From contig NZ_LGDG01000039.1 of assembly GCF_001279775.1 (NCBI RefSeq), forward strand, positions 1 to 13,911: a stretch of DNA of 13,911 nt, read 5' to 3'. Positions 13,801 to 13,911 of the stretch are shown piece by piece. Position 1 is the stretch's first letter. Each line of letters opens with the position of its first letter. A model generated the notes under the pieces. It worked only from the letters and a program-made list of their open reading frames with translations. It ran no database searches and was not told where the DNA came from. The position numbers were made by a program, and so were the translations under genes. This DNA comes from Streptomyces sp. MMG1533 (GTDB lineage: Bacteria > Actinomycetota > Actinomycetes > Streptomycetales > Streptomycetaceae).

Positions 13801-13911
<111 letters not shown>

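Overview
The window is actinobacterial chromosome, most probably Streptomyces. G+C is high (one line inside the glucosidase gene, 4921-4980, has 48 G+C in 60 bases), the normal genes end almost every codon in G or C, and the gene content fits a streptomycete: ArsI-type lyase, SHOCT membrane protein, CPA1 antiporter, GH13 glucosidase, and a gene carrying rare TTA codons. The right end breaks down into long G runs (13801-13911) that look like a contig-end sequencing artefact, so the last gene has no true start here.

Left part (1-5640), ordinary chromosome with some damage. An aquaporin-type channel enters from the left edge. It is followed by an arsI gene (organoarsenical C-As lyase) whose first part is missing; a degenerate 8-base tandem repeat sits where its start should be. 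On the minus strand are a small SHOCT/PLDc_N membrane protein, a possible gene start just behind it that runs into arsI antisense DNA, and a CPA1 sodium/proton antiporter. A GH13 alpha-glucosidase on the plus strand ends in a perfect 16-bp inverted repeat.

Middle (5640-6106), a scar-like gap. It holds a leftward Rho-independent terminator with a UUCG loop, an orphan C-terminal coding end just upstream of it, and a cluster of GCGYTGACC repeats. It looks like the edge of an inserted segment.

Right-centre (6107-11652), the most interesting unit. Two minus-strand genes overlap by four bases (ATGA): an alpha/beta-hydrolase with a lipase-like GHSLGS nucleophile motif, then a 1483-residue protein with an N-terminal caspase-like protease (His85, Cys134), a central STAND/NACHT-type P-loop NTPase, and a long WD40-like beta-propeller region. 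This is the layout of a sensor, switch and protease joined to an enzyme effector, as in bacterial immune or cell-death systems. The big gene has lower G+C than its neighbours (35/60 and 37/60 in two sampled lines) and three TTA leucine codons, so its translation should depend on the bldA tRNA and so on developmental stage. A 46-codon ORF with strong GC3 lies just upstream of the hydrolase.

Right end (11701-13911): a cytoplasmic beta-lactamase-fold serine hydrolase and a GT4 glycosyltransferase cut off by the poly-G end, both on the minus strand.

No tRNA, rRNA, CRISPR array, integrase or transposase was seen.
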